Shown here in pieces: positions 13,101 to 28,100 of a DNA stretch of 64,000 nt. Where the stretch lies: contig NC_090711.1 of NCBI RefSeq assembly GCF_040954835.1, positions 6,827,501 to 6,891,500 of the forward strand, given 5' to 3'. Within the stretch, counting starts at the first letter, position 1; every line of letters begins with the position of its first letter. The notes below the pieces were generated by a model. It was given only the letters and a program-made list of their open reading frames with translations, was not told the DNA's origin and did not search any database. Made by a program: the position numbers and the translations under genes. The stretch comes from Lepisosteus oculatus (lineage: Eukaryota; Chordata; Actinopteri; Semionotiformes; Lepisosteidae).

Positions 13101-16100
13101 ATTTGCACTCCATTTCTGGGCACAAAACACCTTTCCAAAGGGCGTAAAAGGCAAAGCATTCCCTATACCTTACGCCAGTCCTTGAAGAAATTTTTCCGGA
13201 AGATATCCTTGGTAGTGTATTCATGGTCCAACATTTTGGCAAAAAAGGTGGCCACTTCCTCTGCCTGAGAACTCAGCTTCATGGTTTTCCCTGTGGAAAA
13301 GGGAACAGCTTCATCAGGGAAGTGCCAATGGAAAACAATACTTCTCTACCCCAGAGAGTCTGCAGTTGTGGCTGCAAAGACCTATTCTGTACAACGAGGC
13401 GAGTATGAAATGAAATCCGTCATACTCCTTTACTAGCCTTTTCTATCAGGATGACTGGATGTGAACAAGCAATATGAAAGCCTTCTTAGGGCCAGATGAG
13501 GCCATTCACATTTTGAAAGTAATGGCACACGGGTTCAGGCCAGAAGGACACAAAACGTGGGGATTCATTCGATCTGCTGTTCCAAATAAGAGCAAACCAA
13601 AACTTCGCTTTTATTTCAAACTCCAGCTGCAAACTCTTGCTGACTCATTCCTTAGAGCCTGGCTTGCAGCTGACTTTTTGCTATGCAGAGGTGGAGTAGC
13701 CATTAAAAAAAAAATTGAAAGTCCAATCTTACCGTCATAGTAGAATTTGACATTACCGGGAAGAGGTTCATAGGGAGGGGCAAAAACTGGACCTTTGTGT
13801 TCCAGAAACTTCCATTTCACCCCATCTGTGTACCGCTCTTCCTCCCACCTGCAGCCAGAGCAGATGAAAAAGGGTTAACAGCCTGCTGTCCGGTTGCTGC
13901 TAAAAACAGACTTGTGTACTTTAATTTGCCATTTTCAGCCTTTGGCTTCTGCCAGCAGACCACATCTGTGTTTTTTTTTTACTCTACTGGGGTCTGCAAC
14001 ACGTCTGACCCAACAAAACCACCTCTCACAAAGTCTGACAGAACAGCGCTGTTCAGGAGATGCAAACCTTTCAAAACTTTAAAATAATCTAATGCCGCAA
14101 AAAGTAAATGTTTTTAAAAGAGGGGGGGGGGGCATTTTTTCACGTCACTTCTGAATATGAACAGATTTTTTCCTTGTAGTCACATTAGCGGCCTTCTGCC
14201 AAACACTATTAACAGTAAAACTTGTGCTGCCTTCAGGACTCCAGAACTCAAAGACATTCCTAAACCTGCAAAGTCAAGCGAGGCTAAAGAAGGGATGCAC
14301 AGCTGCAGTTCACTGCCGTGATGGGAACTTCTGGTGGACGATCTAAAAAAAGAAATCTAGCTCTTTGTCAGTTTATAGGATGCCCCTAAACTGCAGAACA
14401 GGCGCTGTACAAGAGTGCTTTACAAGCAAACTCCGCAAAACGAACCATTTCCACTTCTCCTCAGGCTCTTTCTTTCCTTTCTTCTTGCCGTCAGCAGCTC
14501 CTTCCTTCTTATCCTTGTCTTTTGTCTTCTTTTTGGGTTTGATATCCTAAAAATAAAAAAAACAAGCACTCGTCAGCAACTGAACAACAGGCGACACTAG
14601 ATCGGAACCACCACGGCCAACTACAGTACTCCACGGTGCAGTTCTCCATCCAAACATTTGAAACGACTAACAAAAACATGAGAATTTCACACATACCTCA
14701 TCTTCTTGTTTCCTCTTCTTGGCCTTCTTCTCATCTTCCGTCTTGATTTTTTTTGGCTTAAATTCAGTGCTGCAAGAAAAAACATCCAGGATATTAAGCC
14801 AGCAGGCTCTCAAACTAAAGCAAGTTTCTTTTTGAGCCCTAAATTCCACAAATTCTTAACTTCTGCTGAATGGTTTTACTTTTAGAGGACTGGATTCATT
14901 ATTAAAGATTACCTGAATTGAATAAAACGAGCTTAACGTGCCAAAAAACTACCCACATATGCATATAAATGTTCAGATGGACCCTGGGATTTTTGTGGGT
15001 GAATAACAAGGCTTAAGGAGTTGTAAGGAATACAATTTTTAAGACACCGATAACTAATTGTATATCCGTCATCAGAAAGCTACTTATTCCTCTTAAGGAT
15101 TTCCATCCGATTCCTATCATGGAAGAGCAAGGCAGCACTACACCCTAGATGGGCTCCATTGGATTGCAGGACACACATACACAAACACAAGGACAATTTG
15201 AAACTCCAATTAACTGGTCTTTGGAAGGCAGGAGAAAACACAAACGACCATGGATTTGAACCCAAAGACCCAAAAGCTGCGGCACATGTGCTAACCCACA
15301 TACCAATGTGCCGCCCATGGTACATATCTGGTCAAATCTTGATGCGTCAAAAATAAAGACCGCATGATAGACTAGAACTTGAGGAAAATCATAGACAAAT
15401 GCTTCCAATCAAACTGTACCTGATAAATGTAATGCCACAAGAGGACCTTTTAAGGCAAGTGCATAATCCAGAGAGTTTTCACAGCAGCCAGGAGCAGAGT
15501 CTTACTCTAACTTTGTGCCAAGAGATACTCACTCATCGTCATCCCGTTCGCGCTTTAGTGACTTCTCGTGTTTAGGAGAGAAGCAATAGTCATCACTGTC
15601 CGGCTCTGCCTTTATGCGAGGAGGACTGAGGAAACAAGAAAGAAATAAAGTCTTTACATCAACTTTGAACGGTTAAAGAAGCTGGAACTCTGCCGCGAGG
15701 CCGCATGAAACATCGGCTGCGATTCCCTCTTCTTTTTAATTTTGAGCAAAGAGGACAAAAAAAAAAACTGTGCTTCACAAGATTAATACAGACTGTTCCT
15801 TTAATATAGTTAGATCATTTCTGAATACTTCAGAACGAACAAGGCATTAAAAATGATATACCATTCTAATAATAATTGTGGTTCCATAGTATTACAGAAC
15901 AAGGACCAGGGGTCTTGATCGAAACAAGATCTAGTTCTCCAGGAACAATTCTGCCTCCTGCAGAGGATCAGAACTCCAGTGCTCTTTTGAACTTACGGCT
16001 GGCCCTCAACAGTACTCACCTAGAAAACCCATTTTCTTTTTCTTTTTTTACTTTATCTTCCTGACTGGGAGACTTGACCTGTATGGGAGAGGAAACAAAA

Positions 16101-19100
16101 TAGTCACCGCCAAAGGAGCAATATTTTCTCAAAGACATTAAAGACTTAGTCTTAACTCCTAACAGAAATGAAACCTAGTTCCATGTTATGAGGATAGGTC
16201 AGGAAGTGGCTAATCTCATCACAAAAAAATGGTTCATGGAAATGTCCTGCACAAATCGACCATGAACAAAAAAAAAAAAACATCCCAATTCCTCCTTTAG
16301 CTTAAGAACTACAGCTATATTGAGAATGTGCTCCGAAAAATCCAGATCTCACTAATAGTGAGCAAAGGTCTGTCACCAAATTCCTGGTGAAATAAGGGAG
16401 AATAAAATCACTGAAGTCCCCTAAAATGAACGGCAATGGAGTCCCCTAATACTGCGCAGTAGCAGTCGGCTGACAACAACTGCATACTTGATGGCGATTC
16501 AAGGTCAGAATGCCATGTTAACGTCCATCATGGATGATGTGAGGGCAAGGGATGGGATCTTAATGGCAGATCAACTCAAGGTAGGTGACAGCACAGCGTG
16601 GAAGTGTTCGAACAAGCACTGAGCTATGTCCAAGTTCTCTGCAGAATGGAATGTCGGCTCTAATTCTGTACAAATGGAAGTAATCAAGGCATCACCCCTG
16701 TAAGTCATCAGTGAGGATCTGGCCTACTTTCAGGCCACTTTAGTTACAAGCATTTTAACACAAGTCCACCACCAGAACCCGGAGAGCAAAGAGTCCATCA
16801 AGTCCCCATAGCCCAACACATCTGTAAATGCTTTCTGCTAATCCACTATCAAATCATAGCATCCGTTTCCCAAGATGAAGAGGGAGCCATGAGGACTCGC
16901 TGCTGTGCCACACAGTACTGCTCCAGGAGTATTATGCCTAACACTGTCAGTTTCAACGTCACAGTAACAGCTAGGACTATAGCTGAACTCACAGCACAAG
17001 AGATCGTCCCTGGCCAAGCGTAATTGCTGTCTGCTTTAAAATCTGAAGAACGGACAATGACAAAGGCCCAAAGCCATCACCTGAGCTTTTGTCAGAAAGA
17101 CAACCTGAAGAGTTCTTTTCAACCAGCACAAAGACACAACAAAACAGGCACAGTGCACAGCAGTCAATGGGAACTACACTGAAGAATGCAACAAAACTTA
17201 CAGACCAACCTCAATCATTCCAGAACAATTCAGAATAGTGTAGAAAATAAGCTTTATTTCCATTAAACTTTTATCCACTATAACTTCACTGTCCTGATTT
17301 TATGGCATTAAATCTGTAGTTGATGTTGTGGCCCAGCTGAAAGACCACAGGAGGAGATTTTTCAGTGACCAGGCTTAGCACTTCTATCTTGAAATGAGTT
17401 ATCGCAGAGCTGATGCAGTAACAGCTCCTCTGAAGGGTACCACAGCAGAGTACTGTTTCTGGAGAGCAACCCAGGTGGAACCCTATCCACAAGAATTACC
17501 TTGACACTCACCTTGAATTCCTTTCGTTTCTCTTTGTCCTTGTGCTTGTGTTTCTCTGAGCTACCGTCTTTGTGCTTGAGCTTGTCCTTATCTCTGTGTT
17601 TCTTTTCGGAGAAGTCCTTATGTTCACTGCAAGAGAGGATCATTTAAGAAAGAAGGAAGTAACATTGTAAAAACACAAGACAAAATGTGAATTTAGAAGG
17701 CACTCTTCCAGACACATCAGGAGAGCACACTAAGAGAAGTACTATGACCAATTCATTCTACGTTCTTTGGTGCTGCCATTTTATATGGCAAAGTTAAATC
17801 TTAAGACTTACAAAAAGTATCACTTTTAATAGATAATGAAGTCAAGGCTAGCTACCCCAATTTCTAATATTTCCCATATCCAGTTTCCGAACCACAGTGA
17901 ATTGCTTGAGCAAGGACTAAAGACAAAAATGTATAAATTGCACACAGATGTAAAATCAAAAGTCAATCTGGCAAAGCTTTGTGAAAAGCAATTCCATTAA
18001 TGATCAATACACTCTTCTAAATGCCCTCTCCATTTTCTCAGACACAGACTCCAACTTCAGACTTGCAAATGGTAGGATTTTATAAAGAGGCGCTGCGATA
18101 CACTAGCAAGAGACCGTCTGGTTTAAAAACGTCTTGTTAGTCACTCGCAATTTTATCTGGAGCAAGAAGGTCTGACCGAACACCGGAAAGCTTTTCAATG
18201 GCAGTCAGATAATAGACAAACTTCCTGGGTGACAGGGAAACTTTGTTTACAAAGTCAGAGAGAGGAGGAAGGCATTGTGGAGAAAACAAAGCTAGGCCCA
18301 GTCAGCACTGAGGCCCCAGACAGACACTCAAACTGTCCCACCCTGCCCCCACCCTGAGTGGGAATGGCTGTTCCACAGTAATGAGGGCTTGAACTGAAGC
18401 TTGAGAACAGCCACTGGCAACTTTGGAGGCGATAGAACGCAATTAACCAAAACGTCAATTGCTACAGGTATTTTGAGTCTGTCGTGGTTTTCAAAACTCG
18501 TGGGGCGGATGTTCTGTAGGATATTGTTCAAGACTTCAACAGTGGGGTGAAAGGCAAACCAGTTAGTGGCAGTTATTGTTAACTAAAGCAGTCCAGACAA
18601 GCCCATCTGAAACAGGGGCAGGTGTGATTACCAATGACACACTAAAGTGTTTATATTTGCGCTGGACTTTTACGGTTCATGTAGATCAGTTAGTTCGGCC
18701 TCCACTGGGTGGGGTTTCACAGGAAGCCCAGGACCTGCGTCCCGGTCAGTTCAGTCAGTAGTCTGAAGTGAAGAACACTGCGACCTCACATACACCCACA
18801 GGCCTAGTGGCTGCCACTACAGAACAGCAGGGATGGGGGGTGGTCGAAGCAAAACACATTTGTGTGCAAGAAATAAAAACAGCTGAAAGGGAAGCCTGAA
18901 GCTTAAACAGTCTCTAAAAAAAATAGAGTCAAGAGACAGGCTGGGATAAACTTTCCTTTCTACAAAAGAAATTTCAACTTCATTTTTATGTCATTAACTG
19001 CTGTACTACTTTCCCGATACCCTTTTCATTTGAAAAACGATCTTTCGAAGTATTTGCTCCATTTAGCTCCGAACAGTGCCCCGCCCCACACATACAGGCA

Positions 19101-22100
19101 TACAGCAAGTCCTACAATACTTATGCCTTGCTGTTATTTTTCATTTCAGTAGCAAAACGAATATGAATATTAGATTCCACAATTCCCCCCCCCATAAAAA
19201 ACTGGAACAGCCAGCTCATGTCTTAATGCGTAGAAATTGCTGTATCGCTTGTCCTCTCAAAAATGAAGACTTTCATTGTCCAAAAAACATTTACTACAGT
19301 CAATACACAGACTTTGTGTAGTTTTCCATTGGTTTTAACGTCTTAAGCCAGCTTTTCCATACCACTGTGGGACTCGCCATCAGTATCTTATAACTTCACT
19401 CCGTGTGGTATGTTAGATTAGACTGGACAAATGATTAATTGAAGCCACATGGGCTGTATATGCCCTTAAACATCTAGCATCTGAGGGCACCTATAAAGCA
19501 TAAAAGACTGCAACTCGCCAACAGTGGGCTATGCAGGACTCCCTTGTATAACCAGCCAATCAAAACAAGCCTGAGCAAGCGGTTAGAATGACCACCTTCT
19601 CCGGCTTTCTTCCGCCCTGCCAGAGCAGGCAGTGATTCAGGACGTACGAGATAAGGCCCCAGTGAAACCTCTCCGACTCAAGGCAGAATCGTGAAGCTCA
19701 TGTGCAGAATGAGCAACAAGGAATTTAATCACAAGCCTATGAATCTGCCCCCCCCCAATCCAAGAAAAAGGGGTAAATGAAAGGGGAACCAGACCCCAGC
19801 TTTACATGTGCGGGTTCACCCATATGCACATGTAAAGATGCATGTATTCCCAGTATCCATACACTAAGCATCAAAAGAAACTACAGGAAGTTACCAGGTA
19901 AACAGTTTTTATTTTGTACCAGAGGCACTGACAAACAGAATTTGCTATCCACAGGGTATCTGCTGTGAAAGTCACAGGGTTAGTGATAGTGTCTGCATGT
20001 GTTTCTAGTATTGCAAGCTTACACCTTTGATGTGCTGTGGGATTGTCCCAGTCCAGGCTGCACAAGAGGACAAACAAGTCAGCTGATTTGTCTCTGAGCT
20101 GCAAATGCAACACATATAGACCCTGCCCATCCTACAACTATTAAATGGGGCCCAATCTGGCAAATCTGGCATCTACATTCTCATTCTGCAAGAAAGGGGT
20201 TCTTTGAGAAAGGACAGCAAATGAAATCCCATGACTTTACCCATGTAATGCTGTGCAACAAGGACATTGTGACCCAGATTATAGCTCATCACTGACAGGC
20301 TGTTTAAGTTTCAGGTGTGAATGAGACATATTGGTTATTTTCAGTTTTACCTCCTTGATTTTCACCAAGCGTGACCTTCAACAGGTCAAATCAAATCACT
20401 GACTGCTGCATAACATGGTCACTCACAAAAATTAGTGACACCCAAAAAAATCCAAATCCAAAATCTATTTTCTTTCAAAGTCATGCATGCATGCATAAAG
20501 TGACAGATACTCAAACATACTGACTAACGGCACCAATGGTTTTCCAGAAAAAAGGAGCTGGTTCCATCAGGGGGATAAACAAGATCGTGCCCCCCCCCCC
20601 TGACAGCAGTGGTAACAAAAGCTAGGGGCCCTGCTTCTCACACAGACCAACACAGCGACTCCGGTACCTGTTACTATGCTTGGATTTCTCCCGTTCCTTG
20701 TCCTTCTTGTGGTCTTTGTGTTTGTGTTCTTTGTCCTTATGCTTGTCTCTGTGTCTATGGGAATCTGCAAAGACACAGAAAAAGCAGTACACATGAATAT
20801 ACAGACAGCATTCCGCACTACACTTAACTACACTCAGCCAGCCCTCACAGAAGAAGTCACCCCTAGTTAAAAAACACTCAAGTGATAGGACAATAGCTGT
20901 TAAAACGCAAACAATAAAACTGGGAATTGAGTACTGTACTTGATGACATGGAGCTCAATGTGCAAGACAATCGTAAGATTTAAAAACTTATTTTATGTGC
21001 AGACAACGGCACCTGCTATAGTTGCTATTACTATAGCAACCAACGCCCATGCACAGCCAATTCCAGCTCTCAGGGCTGCTAAAGCGCTGTGCAATTAGTC
21101 ACAAATCACTCGGACAGCAGGAAGTCCATCGGAGGGCAGTGCAGGGAACAGCGCCAACCCAACACGATCGGGTTCGAGAGTCATTTTCTCAATGACGGAG
21201 AGGGAGGTGAAAGCTCATGAAGTCCGTCGATTGGAACTTTCGCTTCTTCCCGAAAGGCTTCTTTCGAAATCCTCAGCTTCCAGGACGCGCGTGAGAAAGC
21301 ATCACGCAGAAGGCCATCAACGCCTTCCAGCGATCCCGCAGAACGCTTTGGGTGGATTCGCCTCGTTCCGGTATCTAAAAGCCGGCCCCTGGTGTGATCC
21401 CAAGGCAGCGGAAGAGAGGTGAACTCCAGGGAATTCTGGCGCAGTGGAGTAGAGACGGCAGGACTGATCTCCCACTGCCCCCAGCAGCACAGCAAGAGCA
21501 GTACCAAGGCCAGCAAGCCACTCCATGCCCTGGGCCCAAGACGCCTCCCTTCTGCATTTATGAGTGCAGTCGTTTTGGATTCAGATCACTAAAAAAAATC
21601 CTGCCCCCACACGCGAGAACAAAATCCACGAGAAGAACACGCGAGAACAAAAAGGACTTCAGAGCCCCAATACAAAAACCCCCTTCCACACTCGGATATC
21701 ACACTTATACTAGGTCAGCACTGGAGTGCTGTAAGTACTGAACAGCTCACACTCATGTCGCGCAGTGTTCAACCACCATGGTGGGACTCTTTCAGTTTGT
21801 TCAGAAACCTGTACAATCGCTTCGCAAAGCCCTGCCTCTGGGTCACCTACACAACAAAGTACAAATCCGGAGGTGATGATGGGGAAAGGAATATTTTTTA
21901 TGCTTGCGATACAATAAGAGAAGTAGACATCTTTTGGTCATATTATTACCACTGATCGGGGCAGTCACTAGCCGTGCACAAAATCATCACGGCTGTGCAC
22001 AAAATACCTGTCAACAACAAGAGAACAATTTACTTCTATCCTCATGGAAAAACAAATTTTACAAAAATTCCAATACTCCATCCACCCACATGAGGAAAAT

Positions 22101-25100
22101 GTTCTAAAATCCCCAACTCTCGTGCATGGGTGGCGAACTTAATTCCCTAATTAAGAAAGAACTTCCGTGGAAGTGTCAGGATTTAAGAGCACAGCCAGAT
22201 TGCGCCGCCCCGTCTCTGATAGGAATCGGGAGGAGGGAAAATTTCCCTGAAATGCTGACTTTTGTGTTTTCCAACACACTGGAGCAGGCTGGAGTGACTC
22301 AGCGTTGCGTCCTTATCAGGAATCCCAACTCCCACACAGGCTGGCCAGCTCCTTGAGGAGGCGGATGGCACAGAGGAAGAGCCGAGACAGACATTGTCCC
22401 CCCCACCGGCTCGCTTCGTCATCGACAGGAGCCGGGAGACTCGGCAGAGACATTCCCGAACACGGCAACCTCGTTCCAGTTACAGGAAAAAGGAATTTCA
22501 TTCTTGAAATTATGGAAAACGTGAACCTGAAATCACGGCAATTCAGTGGACATTTTTTAAATGTTTATTCCACAGACAAAAGTGAACACTTATCTCCCTT
22601 GTGTAGTTTACCAGATGCCAACTATAGTTTAGGCAGGATTTAAAAGACCTGTTCTGACTACACCTGGGTGCAGTAATACACATAGCCTTCAAACTGGGGC
22701 CATTTTGGTTTGTTCTTCGGTTATCCATCCAAGAACAAGATTTTCTGACCATTTCTGCTATAGGTTCTTGCCTGCAGGCATCCAAAATACACAAATTAAC
22801 ACCGTCCTTTTGAACGCCCAGGGTGGCTGAAAAGCACCTGTTCCAACAAATTTGAGTGATTTGGGCAAAATCACACAAGAGGAAGACACTACATCGTAAA
22901 ATGTGAAAAAGATGGGATAGTGATGCCACTGATTACTAATTAATCTTCAAGTGAAAGAAGTGGATAAGCAGTTTATGTATAAATTTCCTTTCAGACACAC
23001 GGGTCTGGAGTGAAGGAAAACTGGAAAAGGGCTGTGTAAAATTAGAAGAGGGTGTATGAGCATGCGAGGACAATTCATTTCCAGAAAAACTGTCCGTTTA
23101 ATGCAAAATAAAAACAAAAAAATGTAAAAGCATTTTACACGCACAAGAAAGCCTGCAAACATCTGGTCTTTTGTAGCAGTCACCCAGACCTGGGTGTGAC
23201 TAAGCACTTCCTAATGAAGACTTGAAGGGAGTTTTTAAGAAAGTCCAAACTGGGATCCTATGTCTGTGTCACCAATGCGTTTTCCTAGGTATATCCTAAC
23301 CATTCCGCTTAGAACGTACTATTTATATATAATCTCCCTCCCCTTCCTTTTAGACAGAAGAATTTCTTTAGCCAGCATTAGATAATCCAGAGTCTCGCAA
23401 TCATTGTAGGCGCTGTACTTTGAACTCTAAAGCTACAATTTCCTTTTAATGGTATGGTGACCACCAAAATTAAACAATATTCTAAATATAACTCAAATAA
23501 AGCAAATCCTCTTGTTCCCACTAACAGGATCTACATTAACCCCTTTAAATTCTGTTCCACCCTCACTGTAGGAAATACAGGCAGCTCTTCTAAAGGCCAC
23601 CATGCCATAATCCCCTGCATAATTCGCTTAATTCAATTCTCATTTCAAATCCTGGGGAAGTCAGGAAACTAGCAGAACTGCTGTGTATTTCACAGAAATC
23701 CAAGAGTCCCTTCATCTGGAAATTCTGTGCAATGTGTAGCTTCAGAGGGGGTAATTAAACAAAGGGCAGTCTGGTTGCCTTTTTGCTTCAGTCCAGTACA
23801 GTAGTTCTGCACATTGAGCCCCAGATACACGCTGTGACAGCTCCTACTACTATAACCGAGAGCTCTGGGACATGTCCCGTCCTAAAGAGGCAAAATACTG
23901 CAACTTCATGAGTGCCTTTCAATTAACAGCCGTTTAAAAACTGTAAATGTATATAGGCCTGCTTGACAAATGAATCAAAAATGGTAGGATAACTGGCTTC
24001 GGGGAAAACTGGTCCTGGTGTGAGTGTGCCGATATACGAGTGCCCTGCAATGGACTGGTATCCTGTCCTGACTGTACCCCGCCCTGGGACAGACTCCGGC
24101 TCCAACGATTAAGCATTAGAGTAGGCGTTAAGAAAACGGATGGATGTAGTCAGACTAAGCACTTCCAAGCTAATAGCTGGGCTATGAAGGCCCAACAGCC
24201 TTCATAGCCCAGGGTCAGGTGAACATTTGACAGATGAACTGAGTGCCCCCCATCTTCTTAGGGACACACCTGAGCCATGTGGTTTCTGAATCGGCCTCCC
24301 ACGAGACCCCAAGTGGGTATGGGGGGAAAGGAGCAGAGGGGACAGGAGAGCCACCCGTGCCTCGTGTCTGTGTGACACAGCGCACAGACGGCTCCAGCGA
24401 CAAGACAAGCCCCACTGTCAGCCACTTAACAATATCATTAGACAGCCTGCCTCTCGAGGCCAAGCCTTCAGCAAACACTGTACGACAATGTACATCACAC
24501 AGGGAAGAACCCCGCACACACGCTCGACAACACAGCCATCCCTAGCGAAGGAGATGCATAATGTATGCCAGGCAGAAACAAAGCATTCTGCCTTCCCTTT
24601 ATGCGTTTGAATACAAAAAAAACCTACAAAAATCAAGGCTGGCTAAACCACCAAGAAATTCCTCTTTATGAAGGACAGGCCATCATCCTACCATGTGGCA
24701 TTTTTAAAATTGAAAGGGACATTTGAAACTATGTGCTCAGTTATCAAAGCAATCCACAGAATACGACAAAAACTACTTACACATCTGAGTTCCAAAACAT
24801 AAAAATCAGAAACAATCTGTTCAAGGACGTGCACACACCTTTCTCCAATACAAGGGGCAAGGCGTGCAAGTCTAGTGTGCACTGCTGCTGCAGACAGGCA
24901 CACTGTACAGTTCATTCACCTGCGGAAACATGACATTAAGGCACAAAAAGGCCACTCTGAACCCCAAAAGGACAAAGTGCTTTGAAGTCACATTGAATGG
25001 GGAAGGGCATTTAACTTGGAAAAGTCACCTTTTACACAAAGAGTTGTGGGAGTCTGGAACAAGCTAAACAGCCACACTGTTGATGCCCTGACTTCCTTTA

Positions 25101-28100
25101 AGGAACAGCTGGATGAGAGAGCCTTGGATATATTAGCTACTATCAACTAAACAAGCTAGGTACATCACAAACAAGAAGAGGCTCTTTCACATCTTTCACT
25201 CTTACTGTATAGTTGAGACACATATTCAACTACATAAATTTACAACAAAGTGTCCAATGAATGGAAAAATAAAATGTCCTTGGATAATAGCCTTGTTTGA
25301 TAATGTGTGCCTTCGAAAATCTACTTGAAGACTTCTAATTCTGTTTTGATTCAGAAATACATTGGAAAGCTAATGTAAATACTGTATGAAGTACTGAAAG
25401 ATAAAAAAAATACACTTCAATTTGCTAATGTATTTTGGATCTTTGCAAAAAATGTTAACAATGGTCAATGTATTCAGGAACCGTGAACTGAGAAAATCAC
25501 AAAAGCTCAGATTTTGTAATTGTGTTCAGTGAAACAGTTTTTTTTTAAATCAAAGACAACCCTATATAAAGCCATGCCACTTCTTAATTGCACAACGTTT
25601 AACAATTTCTATTTCTATTGCAATAACACAAGGATGTTTACACACTAAAATACAGTTTCCCCATGTATCACTGCTAGAGTTTCACTTCCCAGCCAGCGAG
25701 CAGCAAATTACTCTTAGGATCATTACCAGGGACATCCGAGTAACAAAACATTCTGCTTCCTTATCAAGGAACAGCAAACAAATAACTGTTCAGCCTGAAG
25801 GTTTGTGCTAAACACTCAAGGGAGGCAGAGCTTTATTTAAACAAATGTGTCCAGTATCTTAATTATTCCTGAAAACAGCACCCTCTTGTGCTAAAGCATG
25901 ATTACTTTTTACATGTGATAAATAGGGAAAAAAAGGGGTTGATGTTGTTAATGATAATACAACAGTGCAGACAACACTGGTCCTGTTCATTCAGCTTAAT
26001 AAATATTTATTGAACTTGGTATATTTTTCAGTTTGACGCCATGTCAAACTGTACAACAAGGAATCAATGTAGCAGCAACTAACAGGGAACATTGCAAGTG
26101 AATGCACTTAGCCCAGTCTGGAGGTGGAAGACTGCCTGTGACTTTAGCCTACTTGAAAATGGGTACTAAACAATACTATACAAACAGAATAGTTACAAAT
26201 GAGGAGGCCATTCTGCCCATCAATTTAAATTGAAAACTCTTTAACTATTTATTTGAAATCAATAACGGTGTGCATCCAACCTTATTTTAGTAAAAAATAA
26301 TTTTTAAAAGACACAGCTCTGCACATGCTACTGCAGACATGCTCTCAAGCTCTGAATCAATTAGTGCAACACTACTGAACAGACTGGACCCAGAACAACT
26401 CTCCTATCATACGTTCAACAGGGCAAAAACCATGAAGGACACATAGTATACACACCAAGAACCAGACAACTAGTTATTCAAGCTGTATTGCTTTGGTGTT
26501 ATGGTATATATTTGTAATACAGCAATAACGTCTTTCATTTTTGATGAAAAACGGGATGTAGAGGCGTGGAATGACATTTATATAAGGGAATCAAGAAATA
26601 TGAAAGAAGAGTTGTAGGAGGTATCCATCCATTTTCTAATTACTTCATCTGATACAGGGTCATGGGGAGAGGTGGAGCCTAGCCCAGCAAGCAACAAGCA
26701 CAAGGCAGGATATAAAATTATAAATATAAAACAGCATTTACCAGCTTTAGTTCATAAAAACCTGAAAAATTTTTATAACTCACACTTAATAAAGTACTTC
26801 TGCCCCCCATTTTTACAGAACCATCCTGAAATGAATTTTCAGCAGGTTCACAGAAAGGGCTGGTATCCAGCTCACAAAGTGCCATTTAAATAAGAAACCT
26901 TATTTAAAATGTATAAAGATACTTGGCTGAAATACACTGTAAAGTCAATACGTAGCAGAAAGAAACGACCCACTGCAGTAATTCCACGATTTAAAAGATT
27001 CACCTGCAATGATGCAATGGTAGCCACAGCTCACAGCATTCAGAAGGTGAGGAAGATCGAAAGGGAGATACAGCAGATAAGAATACTGAACCCTTAAAAT
27101 GAAATCTCTTTAAGAGGTATATCTGAAGAATTCATATTTTGTAATGTCAAGATGTTCGCCAGATCTCTTGCTTCAGCAGCTATTATGACTACATCTGTAA
27201 CAGGCTAATAGCCATTTTTGGCTGAATTTACACTCGTTAGTCATTTGCAGATACCTTTGTAAAAGCTGGAAAAATTAATTTACATGTATACCTTAAAATC
27301 AGAAACGATTTATACACACACAAAACCTATACAGGAATGGCATTTGAAAATTAAGTTTGCCGTTGGTGCCACAAAAAGGACTTTACCAATGAAATGTAAA
27401 AAGTAACAGTTCCAACTAACAACTATGAGAGATTTAAAAAACCTACTTTGTAAAAGTTTCTATGCTCTAGATTAAATAAACACATGCACTGTACCAAAAG
27501 GACATTCAGCTTTCTTCTAGAAGAGCAACTTTTTAGAACGTATTGAGGGGCGCCCAAAATTAATTCCAGCTTTAACATTCTCAGACCTCTGCAGAAATAA
27601 CTCCCAGAAAACTTACTTAGCGGGTGATAAAAGGATCTTTTTATGAGTCTACTTTTAAACATCTGAAAACATCAGGCAGTTGTTTCAGCCAAGTCTCCAG
27701 CCCTCACCAAAGAGACCCCTTCATCACCGAGCCCCAGCCTTGGGATTTTTCTTCTTATCGTGGGCTAGTTCTTGCTCTGAAGTGTTGGTACAGCACTTAT
27801 TCGCCTTGTGGTCTTCTCAGAAATTCCCAGTCCTCCCACCCAATCCCAGTGTATCCCTGCAGTCTGCATTTGAAATACACCACTGTATCAATACACAAAG
27901 TCTTCTGGAAACCTACATATGATGTACTGCAATGTTTGTTTGTTTCTCCACAGCAAAGTGAGAAGAAAATTTCAGAAAAAAGCGTGCCTTACAGCTTGTT
28001 CACAGGTCTGTGGAAATATCCTACCTATCCTAGGGATATTCAAATCTCAAATGCTTCAATGTTCCAAGCCTTCGCGGAACAAAAAATTATTTAAACTGAC

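Noticed and set aside
12816-13268. 150-codon plus-strand ORF
   Set aside because: It overlaps top1 exon 10 in antisense and adjacent intron; the minus strand is the real gene.
27624-28094. 156-codon plus-strand ORF in top1 intron 2
   Set aside because: No domain or family is recognised, it overlaps other unrelated ORFs, and codon usage shows no coding pattern.
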